Shown: positions 16,335 to 26,699, numbered from the stretch's first letter. The stretch: 64,000 nt of DNA from Panacagrimonas perspica (GCF_004364935.1 NZ_SOBT01000008.1:1677534-1741533); one strand, 5' to 3'. The notes: generated from the letters alone by a model not told the origin. A program made the numbers and translations.

Positions 16335-17801
16335 ATGAACCACGCACAGAAAACCGGACGCGCACCGCGCGTCGTGATCATCGGGGCCGGGATGTCCGGC
16401 ATGTTGATGGCCATCAAGCTACTCGAAGCCGGCATCGAGAATTTCCGGATCTTCGACAAGGCTTCCGACCTCGGCGGAACCTGGCGCGAGAACACCTATC
16501 CGGGCATCGCCTGCGATATCGCGTCGCACTACTACACCTACAGCTTCGAGCCCAACCCGGGGTGGAGCAGCCGCCTGCCGCAGGGACAGGAGATCCAGCA
16601 GTACCTGCTGCGCGTCGCAGAGAAGTACCGGCTGCGTCGGTACATCTCCTTCAACAAGGAAGTCGTCGATGGGCGCCACGACGGCCAGCGCTGGCACCTG
16701 AAGATGCGCGACGGCGAAGCGCTCGAAGCCGATGTCGTGGTCGCCTGCTGCGGACTGCTGCATCACCCGCGATTCCCGAACATCAAGGGACGCGACGATT
16801 TCGCAGGCCCGTCGTTCCACTCGGCACGCTGGAACCACCAGGTCGATCTGGACGGCAAGCGTGTCGCGGTGATCGGCAACGGCTCCACCGGCGCGCAGAT
16901 CATCGCATCGCTGGCGGTCCGGCCGCTGCAGCTCAAGGTGTTCCTGCGCACGCCGCAGTGGATCTTCCCGCTGCCCAACCGGACCTATTCGGCCGTCGAG
17001 CGCCGCGTCCTGACCTGGTTCCCGTCGCTGGCCAAACTGACGTACTACTTCTATCGCACGGCCTTCGAACGCACGTTCGCGCGCGCCGTCATCCAGCCGG
17101 GATGGCAGCGTCGCCTGCTGAGCCGGGTCTGCCGATGGAACCTGAACCGCGTCAAGGATCCCGACCTGCGTCGCAAGCTCACGCCGGATTACGCGCCGCT
17201 GTGCAAGCGCATGGTGATGTCGGTGGATTTCTACCCGGCGATCCAGCGTTCCAACGTGGATCTGGTGACCGACGACATCGATCGCATCGAGGCGCGGGGC
17301 GTCGTCACCCGTGATGGACGCCTGCACGAAGCCGACGCGCTGATCTTCGCGACCGGCTTCGATGCGCACGCCTACTTCCGCCCGCTGCAACTGACCAACG
17401 CCGGCGGCCAGACGCTGGCGAGCGCATGGTCCGAGGGGCCGGTGGCGCACCGCACGGTGAGCGTGCCGGGCTTCCCGAACTTCTTCATGACGCTGGGCCC
17501 GCAGAGCCCGATCGGCAACTTCTCGGCGATCAGCATCGCCGAGACGCAGATCGACTACATCATGAAGTGCATCCGCATGATCCGGACCGGCTCGGTGCGC
17601 ACGCTGGCGCCGACGCAGGCCGCCACGCACACGTTCAACTCGCGCGTGCGCGCCGCGATGCCCGACACGATCTGGGTCAGCGGATGCACGAGCTGGTACA
17701 TCGGCGAGAACGGCGTCCCTTCCGCCTGGCCATTCAGCGGCGCGCGCTTCCGTGAAGAACTGCGCGCACCGCGTCTCGAAGAATTCGAAGTCGTCGCCTG
17801 A
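16335..17801 (+). CDS. Flavin-containing Baeyer-Villiger-type monooxygenase
   Basis: 488 aa with two dinucleotide-binding folds: FAD-type VIIGAGMSGM at the N-terminus and NADP-type VAVIGNGSTGAQ in the middle. Between them is FAGPSFHSARWN, matching the Baeyer-Villiger fingerprint FxGxxxHxxxW[PD] except for Asn at the last place. An ATG (D)-type FATGFDA motif follows. It should insert oxygen next to a ketone to give an ester or lactone, with NADPH. In this cluster the SDR could supply the ketone and the P450 the initial hydroxyl group. N-hydroxylation is an alternative for this superfamily. Confidence 0.9.
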   Translation: MNHAQKTGRAPRVVIIGAGMSGMLMAIKLLEAGIENFRIFDKASDLGGTWRENTYPGIACDIASHYYTYSFEPNPGWSSRLPQGQEIQQYLLRVAEKYRLRRYISFNKEVVDGRHDGQRWHLKMRDGEALEADVVVACCGLLHHPRFPNIKGRDDFAGPSFHSARWNHQVDLDGKRVAVIGNGSTGAQIIASLAVRPLQLKVFLRTPQWIFPLPNRTYSAVERRVLTWFPSLAKLTYYFYRTAFERTFARAVIQPGWQRRLLSRVCRWNLNRVKDPDLRRKLTPDYAPLCKRMVMSVDFYPAIQRSNVDLVTDDIDRIEARGVVTRDGRLHEADALIFATGFDAHAYFRPLQLTNAGGQTLASAWSEGPVAHRTVSVPGFPNFFMTLGPQSPIGNFSAISIAETQIDYIMKCIRMIRTGSVRTLAPTQAATHTFNSRVRAAMPDTIWVSGCTSWYIGENGVPSAWPFSGARFREELRAPRLEEFEVVA

Positions 17802-17855
17802 CCCTGCGCCATTCCGCCGGCGCCTCTGTCCCATCCATCACCTGAGGAAACTCCC

Positions 17856-18887
17856 ATGTCATCCAGTGCCGTGAAGAGCCAACGCGTCGTTCTCGCCCAG
17901 CGCCCCAGCGGTGCTCCCACGCTCGAGCACTTCCGCGTCGAAGAGGCCTCGGTTCCAGCGCCGGGGCCGGGCCAGATGCGCCTGAAGACGCTCTACCTCT
18001 CGCTGGATCCGTACATGCGGCTGCGCATGAATGACGGACCTTCCTATGCGGACCCGGTCGGCATCGGCGAACCGATGTGCGGCGGCACCGTCTGCCGCGT
18101 CGAGACCTCGAACCACGCGCGTTTCAAGGAAGGGGATCTGGTGCTGGCCTTCACCGGCTGGCAGCAGTACGCGATCTCCGACGGCGTCGGCGTCAACCGG
18201 CTGGACCGCGACATGCCGCATCCCTCGTGGACACTGGGCCTGCTCGGCATGCCTGGCTTCACCGCGTACTACGGCCTGCTGAAGATCGGCGAGCCCAAGG
18301 CGGGTGAAACCGTCGTCGTCGGCGCCGCGACCGGTGGCGTTGGTGCTGTCGTCGGCCAGATCGCCAAGCTGCGCGGATGCCGTGCCGTCGGCATCGCCGG
18401 TGGCGCGAAGAAGTGCCGCCACGCCGTCGAGGAACTGGGCTTCGATGTCTGCATCGATCACCACGCGCCGGATTTCAAGGCGCAATTGAAGGCGGCGTGC
18501 CCCAAGGGCATCGACGTGTACTTCGAGAATGTCGGCGGCGCCGTGCTGGAAGCCGCGCTGCCGCTGCTGAACGTCGGCGCACGCGTGCCGCTGTGCGGCC
18601 TGATCGCCTGGTACGACGGCCAGAACATCGCGCCCGGTCCCGATCGCACGCCAGCGCTGCTGAGCACGATGCTCGTGCGCCAGATCAAGATCCAGGGCTT
18701 CGTGATCATCGACTACTACGAGCGCTACTACGCCGAGTTCCTGGCCGAGATGGGTGCGTGGCTGGCCCAGGGAAAGCTGCGCTTCACCGAACACGTGATC
18801 GAAGGCCTGGAGCACTCCCCGCAGGCCTTCATCGACCTGCTGCGTGGCGACAACTTCGGCAAGGTCGTCGTGCGCGTCTCCACCTGA
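17856..18887 (+). CDS. NADP-dependent oxidoreductase, CurA/LTB4-reductase-like MDR family
   Basis: 343 aa medium-chain reductase lacking the zinc ligands of alcohol dehydrogenases. The N-terminal domain contains LYLSLDPYMRLRM, characteristic of the YncB/CurA and leukotriene B4 dehydrogenase group; the cofactor loop is GAATGGVGAVVGQ and YFENVGG follows. These enzymes reduce C=C bonds of alpha,beta-unsaturated ketones with NADPH. A ribosome site GAGGAAA precedes the ATG. Co-directional within the P450 cluster. Confidence 0.92.
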   Translation: MSSSAVKSQRVVLAQRPSGAPTLEHFRVEEASVPAPGPGQMRLKTLYLSLDPYMRLRMNDGPSYADPVGIGEPMCGGTVCRVETSNHARFKEGDLVLAFTGWQQYAISDGVGVNRLDRDMPHPSWTLGLLGMPGFTAYYGLLKIGEPKAGETVVVGAATGGVGAVVGQIAKLRGCRAVGIAGGAKKCRHAVEELGFDVCIDHHAPDFKAQLKAACPKGIDVYFENVGGAVLEAALPLLNVGARVPLCGLIAWYDGQNIAPGPDRTPALLSTMLVRQIKIQGFVIIDYYERYYAEFLAEMGAWLAQGKLRFTEHVIEGLEHSPQAFIDLLRGDNFGKVVVRVST

Positions 18888-18930
18888 TCCATCGCGGGGC
18901 GGCCGTCCGCCTCCTCACCTACACACGACC

Positions 18931-19251
18931 ATGGGCAGAATCATCTTCATCGCGCACGACGGCGAACAGCACGCCGCCGATGCGCAACCGGGCGAAAGCC
19001 TGATGCAGTGCGCGGTCAACAACCTGGTGCCGGGCATCTTCGGCGACTGTGGCGGCTGTGCGACCTGCGGGACCTGCCATGCGTACATCGACGATCGCTG
19101 GCGCGCTGCCGCCGGCGAGGTCAACGAAGACGAGCTGCTGATCCTCGACGGATCCGAACACGCCCGGCCCAACAGCCGCCTGACCTGCCAGGTGACGTTC
19201 ACCGAGGAACTCGACGGCGTGATCGTGCGGCTTCCCCCCGTACAGCGCTGA
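18931..19251 (+). CDS. 2Fe-2S ferredoxin (adrenodoxin/putidaredoxin type)
   Basis: 106 aa. Cluster ligands follow the C-x5-C-x2-C...C pattern: Cys40, Cys46, Cys49 and Cys86 (GDCGGCATCGTC ... LTCQV), with an extra Cys43 inside the loop and Cys27. This is the vertebrate-type ferredoxin class that feeds bacterial class I P450s, and it is almost certainly the redox partner of the P450 three genes upstream. Its reductase is not in the window. Confidence 0.95.
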   Translation: MGRIIFIAHDGEQHAADAQPGESLMQCAVNNLVPGIFGDCGGCATCGTCHAYIDDRWRAAAGEVNEDELLILDGSEHARPNSRLTCQVTFTEELDGVIVRLPPVQR

Positions 19252-19328
19252 CGCTTCCACACGACGCCGGCCTGACCTTCCACCTTCCTTCGAAACGTGC
19301 CCATTTCCTTCCCGATGAGCCTGGCGTC

Positions 19329-21161
19329 ATGACGAGCGCGAGCCAATCCCTGCTGCTGTCCCGTCGCGACCTGGAGTTCATGCTGTTCGAGTGGCTCGAT
19401 GTCGAGGCGCTGACGCAGCTTCCGCGCTTCCGCGATCACGAGCGTGCAACCTTCGAGGCCGTGCTCGATACCTACGAGCGCATCGCCACCGAGCTATTCG
19501 CGCCGCACTACCAGAAGTCGGATCGCGAAGAGCCCTCGTTCGATGGCCACACCGCGCACGTGATTCCCGAGGTGGGCGTGGCTCTGAAAGCCGTGGCCGA
19601 ATCCGGGCTGTTCGCGGCGACGCAGGATTACGCGTTCGGCGGCATGCAACTGCCCTGCGTCATGGAGAAGGCCGGCCTCGCCTACCTGCTGGCAGCCAAC
19701 GTCGGAACCGCGGCCTACCCGTTCCTGAGCATCGGCAACGCCAACCTGCTGCTCGCGCACGGCAGCGCCACCCAGATCAAGACCTTCGTCGAGCCGATGC
19801 TGCGCGGGGCGTTCTTCGGAACGATGTGCCTGTCCGAACCGCAGGCCGGTTCATCGCTGGCCGATATCGCGACGCGCGCCGCGTACGAGGCAGACTCCGT
19901 CCTCGGTCCGCAGTACCGGATCTCCGGCAGCAAGATGTGGATCTCCGCCGGCGAGCACGAGCTCTCCGACAACATCGTCCATCTCGTTCTCGCGCGCATT
20001 CCCGGACCCGACGGCGCGCTGATCCCCGGCGTCAAGGGACTCTCGCTGTTCATCGTGCCGAAATTCCTGGTGCGCGACGACGGTTCCCTGGGCGAGCGCA
20101 ACGACGTCGTGCTGGCAGGCCTCAATCACAAGATGGGCTGCCGCGGTACGACCAACTGCCTGCTGAACTTCGGCGAGGGCACGCGTCACCGGCCCGGCGA
20201 CCGCGCCGGCGCAGTCGGCTACCTCATCGGTCGCCCGCACCTCGGCATGTCGTACATGTTCCACATGATGAACGAGGCCCGCATCGGCGTCGGGCTGGGC
20301 GCGACCGCGCTCGGCTACACCGGTTATCTGCACGCGCTCGACTACGCACGCAACCGTCCTCAGGGCCGTGCAGGCAAGGATCCCCTCGCCCCTCAACGAC
20401 CCATCGTCGAGCACGCGGACGTCAGGCGCATGCTGCTGGCGCAGAAGGCCTACGCCGAGGGTGCACTGGCACTGAACCTCTACTGCGCGCGCCTGATCGA
20501 CCAGATGCAGGCCGAGACCGATGAAGCCGCGCGCACCGAACTGGACGTGCTGCTGGAGATCCTGACGCCGATCGCCAAGAGCTGGCCCTCGCAGTGGTGC
20601 GTGGCGGCCAATGACCTGGCGATCCAGGTGCACGGTGGCTACGGCTACACGCGTGAATACAAGGTCGAGCAGTTCTACCGCGACAATCGTCTCAATCCGA
20701 TCCACGAAGGCACGCACGGCATCCACGGCCTGGATCTGCTCGGCCGCAAGGTGGCCATGAAACAGGGCGCGGCGCTCGACGTCCTGCGCAACCGGATCCA
20801 GCGCACGATCGAGCGGGCGGCAACGACCGACGACGAAAGCCTGCGCACGTCGGCCGGTGCGCTCGGCGTGCAGCTCGTCCGCCTGCTGCTGGTGACGCGT
20901 CGCCTGTGGGAAGCGCCGGACGCGAGCGTGACGCTCGCCAACGCGAGTCTTTACCTGGAGGCCTTCGGACACGTTGTGATGGCCTGGATCTGGCTGGAAC
21001 AGCTGCTCACGGCTCAGGGCAAGTCCGGCGATTTCTACGAGGGCAAACGCGCCGCGGCCCGATATTTCTTCCGCTACGAACTGCCCCGGATCGGTCCGCA
21101 GTTCGATCTGCTGACGAGTCTGGACACGACGACGCTGGACATGGCCGACGCCTGGTTCTGA
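19329..21161 (+). CDS. Acyl-CoA dehydrogenase, long (about 600-aa) form
   Basis: 610 aa, the long subfamily with a C-terminal extension beyond the core fold (as in DmdC-type and VLCAD-like enzymes). Motifs: MCLSEPQAGSSLAD for flavin contact, KMWISAGEH, AIQVHGGYGYTREYKVEQ and the catalytic Glu in PIHEGTHGI, intact here unlike the enzyme at 3732-4997. It should form an alpha,beta double bond in an acyl-CoA with FAD. Its presence shows that the cluster ends in CoA-thioester chemistry, probably after ring cleavage or side-chain activation. No acyl-CoA ligase or hydratase is present nearby. Confidence 0.94.
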   Translation: MTSASQSLLLSRRDLEFMLFEWLDVEALTQLPRFRDHERATFEAVLDTYERIATELFAPHYQKSDREEPSFDGHTAHVIPEVGVALKAVAESGLFAATQDYAFGGMQLPCVMEKAGLAYLLAANVGTAAYPFLSIGNANLLLAHGSATQIKTFVEPMLRGAFFGTMCLSEPQAGSSLADIATRAAYEADSVLGPQYRISGSKMWISAGEHELSDNIVHLVLARIPGPDGALIPGVKGLSLFIVPKFLVRDDGSLGERNDVVLAGLNHKMGCRGTTNCLLNFGEGTRHRPGDRAGAVGYLIGRPHLGMSYMFHMMNEARIGVGLGATALGYTGYLHALDYARNRPQGRAGKDPLAPQRPIVEHADVRRMLLAQKAYAEGALALNLYCARLIDQMQAETDEAARTELDVLLEILTPIAKSWPSQWCVAANDLAIQVHGGYGYTREYKVEQFYRDNRLNPIHEGTHGIHGLDLLGRKVAMKQGAALDVLRNRIQRTIERAATTDDESLRTSAGALGVQLVRLLLVTRRLWEAPDASVTLANASLYLEAFGHVVMAWIWLEQLLTAQGKSGDFYEGKRAAARYFFRYELPRIGPQFDLLTSLDTTTLDMADAWF

Positions 21162-21208
21162 GGCGTTTCGCTGCTCGTCCTGACATCCTTTTTCATCGCG
21201 CACTTTCA

Positions 21209-21994
21209 ATGAGCATCAAACGACCCTCTCTCTTCGATCTGCGCGGCCGCACCGCGCTGATCACCGGCGGCTCGCGCGGTCTGGGCCTGCAGATGGCCGA
21301 GGCCCTGGGCACGCACGGCGCGCGCATCCTGTTGTCCGCCCGCAACGCCGACGAACTGCGGCGCGCGACTGCGCACCTGGCCGCGCTCGACATCGACGCC
21401 GACTGGATCGCCTCGGACGCCTCGCAGGAGTCCGACATCGACGACCTGGCCGATCAGGCCATCCGTCGCGCAGGCCGCGTGGACATCCTGGTCAACAACG
21501 CCGGCAGTTCCTGGGGCGCAGCGGCCGAGGACTATCCCGTCGAGGCCTGGGACAAGGTGTTCGATCTCAACATCCGCGGCCCGTTCCTGCTGACGCAGAA
21601 GATCGGCAAGCGTTCGATGATTCCCAACCGCTACGGCCGGATCGTCAACATCGCGTCGACGGCCGGACTGCAGGGCACGTCACCCGACATCCTGCAGGCG
21701 ATCGCGTACAACAGCAGCAAGGGTGCGCTGATCAATTTCACGCGGGCGCTGGCCGCCGAATGGGGTGGCTACGGCATCACCGTCAACGCGCTGGCGCCGG
21801 GCTTCTTCCCGTCAAAACTGACGAACCGGCTGATCGACGCCGTCGGCGACGAGCGGATGGCCGCGCTCTCACCGCTGAATCGCCTCGGCGACGACGAGGA
21901 TCTGAAGGGCGCCGCGCTGCTCTTCGCATCCGATGCATCGAAACACATCACCGGCCAGGTGCTGGCGATCGACGGCGGCGCGACGATCGTCTGA
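21209..21994 (+). CDS. Short-chain dehydrogenase/reductase
   Basis: 261 aa classical SDR: TGGSRGLG cofactor loop, NNAG, a YNSSK (YxxxK) active site with the preceding NIASTAG Ser, and VLAIDGGAT near the C-terminus. It is closer to 3-oxoacyl/gluconate-5-dehydrogenase-like SDRs than to the first SDR of the cluster. Last gene of the plus-strand cluster; a hairpin follows at 22003-22023. The probable role is oxidation of a 3-hydroxyacyl intermediate or of another secondary alcohol. Confidence 0.93.
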   Translation: MSIKRPSLFDLRGRTALITGGSRGLGLQMAEALGTHGARILLSARNADELRRATAHLAALDIDADWIASDASQESDIDDLADQAIRRAGRVDILVNNAGSSWGAAAEDYPVEAWDKVFDLNIRGPFLLTQKIGKRSMIPNRYGRIVNIASTAGLQGTSPDILQAIAYNSSKGALINFTRALAAEWGGYGITVNALAPGFFPSKLTNRLIDAVGDERMAALSPLNRLGDDEDLKGAALLFASDASKHITGQVLAIDGGATIV

Positions 21995-22002
21995 GGTCGC
22001 GC

Positions 22003-22023
22003 GGCGCTCAGGCCTTGAGCGCC
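22003..22023. terminator. Bidirectional hairpin between convergent genes
   Basis: GGCGCTCA, loop GGCCT, TGAGCGCC: an 8-bp perfect stem just after the SDR stop and overlapping the last codons of the convergent small ORF. No U-tract. It probably contributes to termination of the P450 cluster. Confidence 0.45.
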
Positions 22024-22289
22024 GACTCGATCAGCGGCAGATAACGCCGGACCTGATCGCGATCGCTCTGCTTCTCCTCTTCGTCGAGGTCCGCATACGC
22101 CGTCGCGATCTGCCGCTCCCAGCGTGTGACGAACTCGGCCGGTAACCGCAGCGATCCATCGGGCAGGCGCTCGCACTTCGCGTGCAGGTGACGCTGCCAG
22201 TCGGCCCAGCGCTGATGCTCGATGGCGGCGAGCGCTTCCTCAAGTCCGCCCAGGATTCCGATCGCTCCCCCGCCTTCGTTCGTGCTCAT
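22008..22289 (-). CDS. Small RyR-domain-like protein of unknown function
   Basis: 93 aa. The pattern EHQRWADWQRHLH ... LPAEFVTRWERQIATAYADL ... EEEKQSDRDQVRRYL resembles the short RyR-type domain seen in bacterial and phage proteins (H-x-W with a later eK-x-DR motif). No signal peptide. It lies 45 nt downstream of the RND pump gene on the same strand and may be a read-through passenger. A modest GGAG lies 12 nt before the ATG. Coding is supported by the recognisable conserved pattern; the function is unknown. Confidence 0.7.
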   Translation of the reverse strand: MSTNEGGGAIGILGGLEEALAAIEHQRWADWQRHLHAKCERLPDGSLRLPAEFVTRWERQIATAYADLDEEEKQSDRDQVRRYLPLIESALKA

Positions 22290-22334
22290 GCCAGTTCTGG
22301 CTCCGTGATCTAAAGTCGACGGCGAGTCTTTCCG

Positions 22335-25300
22335 CTAGCGCGCTTCTTCCGCAATCGGCCGCGGCGCATCTTCGTCGTCGTGAGCTGCCGGCCGCGGCTT
22401 GCGCTTGAACACGCTGCGGATCGCCACGAAGAAGACCGGCACGAAGAACACCGCGAGAATCGTCGCGCTGATCATGCCGCCGATGACGCCGGTTCCGATC
22501 GCGATACGTCCGCCGGCTCCAGCGCCGGTGGCGACGGCCAGCGGCATCATGCCGAGGATGAAGGCCATCGAGGTCATCAGGATCGGCCGCAGACGCTGAC
22601 GCGCGGCGTGGACGGTGGCTTCGAACAGGTCCATGCCCTGGTCGTGGTTCTCCTTGGCGAACTCGACGATCAGGATCGCGCTCTTCGCAGACAGGCCCAC
22701 GGTGGCCAGCAGGCCCACCTGGAAGAACACGTCGTTGGCCAGATCCCGGAACAAGGTGGCCGTCACGGTGCCGATGATGCCCAGCGGCACGACCAGCATC
22801 ACCGACACCGGGATGGCCCAGCTCTCGTAGAGCGCGGCCAGGCACAGGAACACGATGATCAGCGAGATCGCATAGAGCGCCGGCGCCTGCGAGCCCGAGC
22901 GTCGCTCTTCATAGGACAAGCCGGTCCATTCGAATCCGAAACCCTTGCTCGGCAACTTCGCGACGGCGGCTTCCATCGCGGCCATCGCCTCGCCGGTGCT
23001 GTGACCCTTGGCGGGCTCGCCGAGGAACTGCAGCGCCGACATGCCGTTGTAGCGCTCGAGCTTGGGCGATCCATTGCCCCACTTGGCCGTGGAGAACGCG
23101 GAGAACGGCACCATCTGGCCCGCCGCGTTGCGCACGTGCCAGCGATCGAGATCCTGCGGCAGCATGCGCGACTCCGCGGCGCCCTGGATGAAGACCTTCT
23201 TCACTCGCCCGCGATCGATGAACTGGTTGACGTACGACGAGCCCCAGCCGGCGCCGAGCGTCTGGCTGACGTCGGCGATCGACAGGCCCAGCGCGCTGGC
23301 CTTCTCCCAGTCGATCTCGAGCTGGTACTGCGGCTCGTCGGGCAGTCCGTTGCCGCGCAGCGCGCCGATGGCCGGGTCCTTGCCCGCGATCTCCAGCAAT
23401 TGCTCGCGCGCTTCCATCAGCTTCTCGTGGCCCAGGTTCGCGCGATCCAGGAGCTCGAAGTCGAAGCCCATCGCGTTGCCCAGTTCCAGCACCGCCGGCG
23501 GCGCGAACGCCGCGACCTTGCCGGTGATGATCGTCTTGAAGTGCTCCTGTGCACGCTCGGTGATCGCGAACACGCTCTGGCCGTCGCCGTCTCGCTCTTC
23601 CCAGTCCTTGAGCTTGACGAACACCAGGCCCGAGTTCTGGCCGCGGCCGCCGAAGCTGAAGCCGTTGACGGTGAACACGCCGGTGACCGCTTCCTTCTCT
23701 TCGCGCAGGAAGTAGTCGCGGACCTCGTTCAAGGTCTGTTGCGTGACTTCGCTGGCCGTGCCCGGCGGCTGGTCCACCTGCACGAACAGGATTCCCTGGT
23801 CCTCGTCGGGCAGGAAGGCGCTGGGCACCATCGTGAACAACCCGGCCATGGCGAGCACGATCAGCGCATAGACGCCGAAGTAGCGGCCGCGACGCCGCGT
23901 CACGTGGACGACGCTTTTCTCGTAGCCGTGGTTCATGCGCTCGAAGCCGCGGTTGAACCAGGCCAGCGGGCCGCGCTTGGGCTTGTGGTGCTCGCCGGCC
24001 TTGACCGGCTTGAGCATCGTGGCGCACAGCGAAGGCGTGAACAGCATCGCCACCAGCACCGACAGCGAGATGGCCGACACCACGGTGATCGAGAACTGAC
24101 GGTAGATGACGCCGGTCGATCCGCCGAAGAACGCCATCGGCAGGAACACGGCGCCGAGCACCAGCGCGATGCCGACGAGCGCGCTGGTGATCTGCTTCAT
24201 CGATTTGCGCGTGGCCTCGCGCGGACTCAGGCCTTCCTCGGCCATCACGCGCTCGACGTTCTCGACGACGACGATGGCGTCGTCCACCAGCATGCCGATG
24301 GACAGCACCATGCCGAACATCGTCAGCGTGTTGATGGAGTAACCGGCCGCGGCAAGGATGCCGAAGGTGCCGAGCAACACCACCGGCACGGCGATCGTCG
24401 GAATCAGCGTGGCGCGGAAGTTCTGCAGGAAGAGGTAGATGACCAGGAACACCAGCACGGTCGCTTCGAACAGCGTCTTGATCACCTCGCGGATCGACAC
24501 GCGCACGAACGGCGTCGTGTCATACGGCGACACCACTTCCAGGCCCGGCGGGAAGAACGGCGTGAGCTGGTCCATCGTCGCGTGGATGGCAGCCGCGGTA
24601 TCCAGCGCGTTGGCGCCGGTGGCGAGCTTGATCGCGAGGCCCGTCGCCTGCTGGCCGTTGTATTCGGTGTTGACCGCGTAGGTCTCGCCGCCGAGCGCCA
24701 CGGTGGCCACGTCGCTCAGGCGCACCTGCGAACCGTCGCCTCTGACCTTGAGCAGCACGCGCTCGAACTCCTCGACGCTCTGCAGACGTTGCGGCCCGAC
24801 GATCGTGGCGTTGAGCCGCTGCCCCGCCACCGACGGCAGGCCGCCGAGTTCGCCCGATGCGATCTGGACGTTCTGCGCCTGCAGCGCCGCGGATACGTCC
24901 GATGGCGTCAGGCCGAAATTGGTGAGCTTGGCCGGATCCAGCCAGATGCGCATCGCGTACTGCGAGCCGAACAACTGCACGTCGCCGACACCCGGCGTGC
25001 GGCTGATCGGATCCTTCACGTTGGACGCCACGTAGTCGGCGATGTCGGTGCCGCTCATGCCGCCGTCGCGCGACACGAAGCCGATCACCAGCAGAAAGTT
25101 CACGGTGGCCTTGGCCACGCGCAGGCCCTGCGCCTGCACTTCGATGGGCAGCAGCGGCGTGGCGAGCTGCAGCTTGTTCTGCACCTGCACCTGCGCGATG
25201 TCGGAATCCGTGCCCTGTTCGAAGTACAGCGTGATCAGCATGCTGCCGTCCTTGTTGCTCTCGGAACGGAAGTACATGAGGCGGTCGATGCCGCTCATCT

Positions 25301-25502
25301 GCTGCTCGATGACCTGCGTGACGGTGTTCTGCACCGTCTCGGCCGACGCACCCGGATACGCCACTTCGATGGAGATGGCAGGCGGAGCGATGCTGGGGTA
25401 CTGCGACACCGGCAAGGTCAGCACGGCCAGGCCGCCGGACAGCATCACGACGATCGCCAGCACCCAGGCGAAGATCGGCCGATCGATGAAGAAATTGACC
25501 AC
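22335..25502 (-). CDS. RND multidrug efflux pump, AcrB/MexF-like
   Basis: 1055 aa, matching AcrB-type pumps. Starts [22 protein letters not shown]4 has [18 protein letters not shown] with the proton-relay Asp pair; the porter domain includes [10 protein letters not shown]; the second half has [16 protein letters not shown]. The C-terminus ends in a charged cytoplasmic tail. Located 12 nt after the adaptor gene, forming a two-gene pump with no dedicated outer-membrane protein in the window; it may use the NodT-like protein at 6036 or a TolC elsewhere. TetR-controlled by the gene at 26804 (inference). Confidence 0.96.
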   Translation of the reverse strand: MVNFFIDRPIFAWVLAIVVMLSGGLAVLTLPVSQYPSIAPPAISIEVAYPGASAETVQNTVTQVIEQQMSGIDRLMYFRSESNKDGSMLITLYFEQGTDSDIAQVQVQNKLQLATPLLPIEVQAQGLRVAKATVNFLLVIGFVSRDGGMSGTDIADYVASNVKDPISRTPGVGDVQLFGSQYAMRIWLDPAKLTNFGLTPSDVSAALQAQNVQIASGELGGLPSVAGQRLNATIVGPQRLQSVEEFERVLLKVRGDGSQVRLSDVATVALGGETYAVNTEYNGQQATGLAIKLATGANALDTAAAIHATMDQLTPFFPPGLEVVSPYDTTPFVRVSIREVIKTLFEATVLVFLVIYLFLQNFRATLIPTIAVPVVLLGTFGILAAAGYSINTLTMFGMVLSIGMLVDDAIVVVENVERVMAEEGLSPREATRKSMKQITSALVGIALVLGAVFLPMAFFGGSTGVIYRQFSITVVSAISLSVLVAMLFTPSLCATMLKPVKAGEHHKPKRGPLAWFNRGFERMNHGYEKSVVHVTRRRGRYFGVYALIVLAMAGLFTMVPSAFLPDEDQGILFVQVDQPPGTASEVTQQTLNEVRDYFLREEKEAVTGVFTVNGFSFGGRGQNSGLVFVKLKDWEERDGDGQSVFAITERAQEHFKTIITGKVAAFAPPAVLELGNAMGFDFELLDRANLGHEKLMEAREQLLEIAGKDPAIGALRGNGLPDEPQYQLEIDWEKASALGLSIADVSQTLGAGWGSSYVNQFIDRGRVKKVFIQGAAESRMLPQDLDRWHVRNAAGQMVPFSAFSTAKWGNGSPKLERYNGMSALQFLGEPAKGHSTGEAMAAMEAAVAKLPSKGFGFEWTGLSYEERRSGSQAPALYAISLIIVFLCLAALYESWAIPVSVMLVVPLGIIGTVTATLFRDLANDVFFQVGLLATVGLSAKSAILIVEFAKENHDQGMDLFEATVHAARQRLRPILMTSMAFILGMMPLAVATGAGAGGRIAIGTGVIGGMISATILAVFFVPVFFVAIRSVFKRKPRPAAHDDEDAPRPIAEEAR

Positions 25503-25514
25503 GTCGTGCGCCGA

Positions 25515-26699
25515 TCAGGACTGGGGAGCGTCGCTGCGCGGCGCGGGCGCCGCAGCAGCCTCTGCCGGCGTCGCGCCCGGTGCAGGCGCCACCTTGCCCG
25601 GCTTGTACTCGGAGACGTCGACGGCATCACCGGGCTTCACGTACTGCAGGCCTTCGACGATCACGCGGTCACCCGCAGCCAGGCCCTTCGACACGAGCCA
25701 CTGGTCGCCGACGGCGCGGTCGGTCACGAGCTGTCGCATCTCGACCTTGTTCCCGGCGCTGACCACGAGCGCGGTCGGCTCGCCTTTGCGGTCGTGCGTG
25801 ATGCCGAGCTGCGGCACCAGGATGGCGTCCGGCCGCACGCCTTCCTCGATGATGCCGTGCACGAACATGCCGGGCAGCAGCACACCGTCCGGATTCGGGA
25901 ACACAGCGCGCAGCGTCACCGAGCCGGTGCCCTCGTCCACCGTGAGCTCCGAGAACTGCATCGTGCCGGCGTGCGGGTACTCGTTGCCGTCCTCGAGCGC
26001 GAGCTTCACCCGCGCGCCGCCATCTTCTCCCTGCTTGAGATGACCGTCCGACAGCTCGCGCTTGAGGCGCAGCAACACGCGGCTGGGCTGCGTGACGTCG
26101 ACGTAGATCGGGTCGATCTGCTGCACCACGGCCAGCGCGCCCGGCTGTCCGGCCGTCACGAGCGCGCCTTCGCTGATGGCCGAGCGACCGATACGTCCCG
26201 AGATCGGCGACAGCACCTTGGTGTAGACGAGGTTGATGCGCGCAAGCTTCAGCGCCTCCTGCGCCTGGATGTGACCCAGGCGGCCCTCGTCGTAGGCCGA
26301 GCCGCTGATCACTTCCTGCTGGTAGAGCCGCTCGACGCGCTCGGCGTGCCGCTGACGTCCCGCCGCGATGTCGATCGCGGCCTGGAGTTGCGCCTCGTAA
26401 GGCGCAGGATCGATCTGGTAGAGCTGCTGGCCGGCCTTGACCTCGCCGCCTTCGGTGAAGAAGCGCTTCTGCACGATGCCGTTGACCTGCGGCCGCACTT
26501 CGGCCGTACGCATCGCGGTCACGCGGCCTGGCAGTTCCGCAGTGACCGCGACGGATTGCGTGCCGACGGTCACGACCGAAACCTTCGGCGGTGCAGCGGG
26601 CGCTGCTTCGGCTTCCGTCCTGCCGCAAGCGGCAAGCGCGACGGCCAGCACGAGGCTCGACGCACGAAGAGCGAGGGAAAGACGTCCAGCGTTGTTCAT
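25515..26699 (-). CDS. RND efflux periplasmic adaptor, AcrA/MexE-like lipoprotein
   Basis: 394 aa. The signal peptide ends in the lipobox VALAAC. Domain order: barrel strand AELPGRVTAMRTAEVRPQVN, lipoyl half with FFTEGGEVKAGQQLYQID, coiled-coil hairpin, second lipoyl half VLSPISGRIGRSAISEGALV, then barrel and membrane-proximal domains. The ATG at 26699 is preferred to a GTG six bases upstream. The C-terminus is Ala/Pro-rich. Partner of the pump encoded 12 nt downstream. Confidence 0.93.
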   Translation of the reverse strand: MNNAGRLSLALRASSLVLAVALAACGRTEAEAAPAAPPKVSVVTVGTQSVAVTAELPGRVTAMRTAEVRPQVNGIVQKRFFTEGGEVKAGQQLYQIDPAPYEAQLQAAIDIAAGRQRHAERVERLYQQEVISGSAYDEGRLGHIQAQEALKLARINLVYTKVLSPISGRIGRSAISEGALVTAGQPGALAVVQQIDPIYVDVTQPSRVLLRLKRELSDGHLKQGEDGGARVKLALEDGNEYPHAGTMQFSELTVDEGTGSVTLRAVFPNPDGVLLPGMFVHGIIEEGVRPDAILVPQLGITHDRKGEPTALVVSAGNKVEMRQLVTDRAVGDQWLVSKGLAAGDRVIVEGLQYVKPGDAVDVSEYKPGKVAPAPGATPAEAAAAPAPRSDAPQS

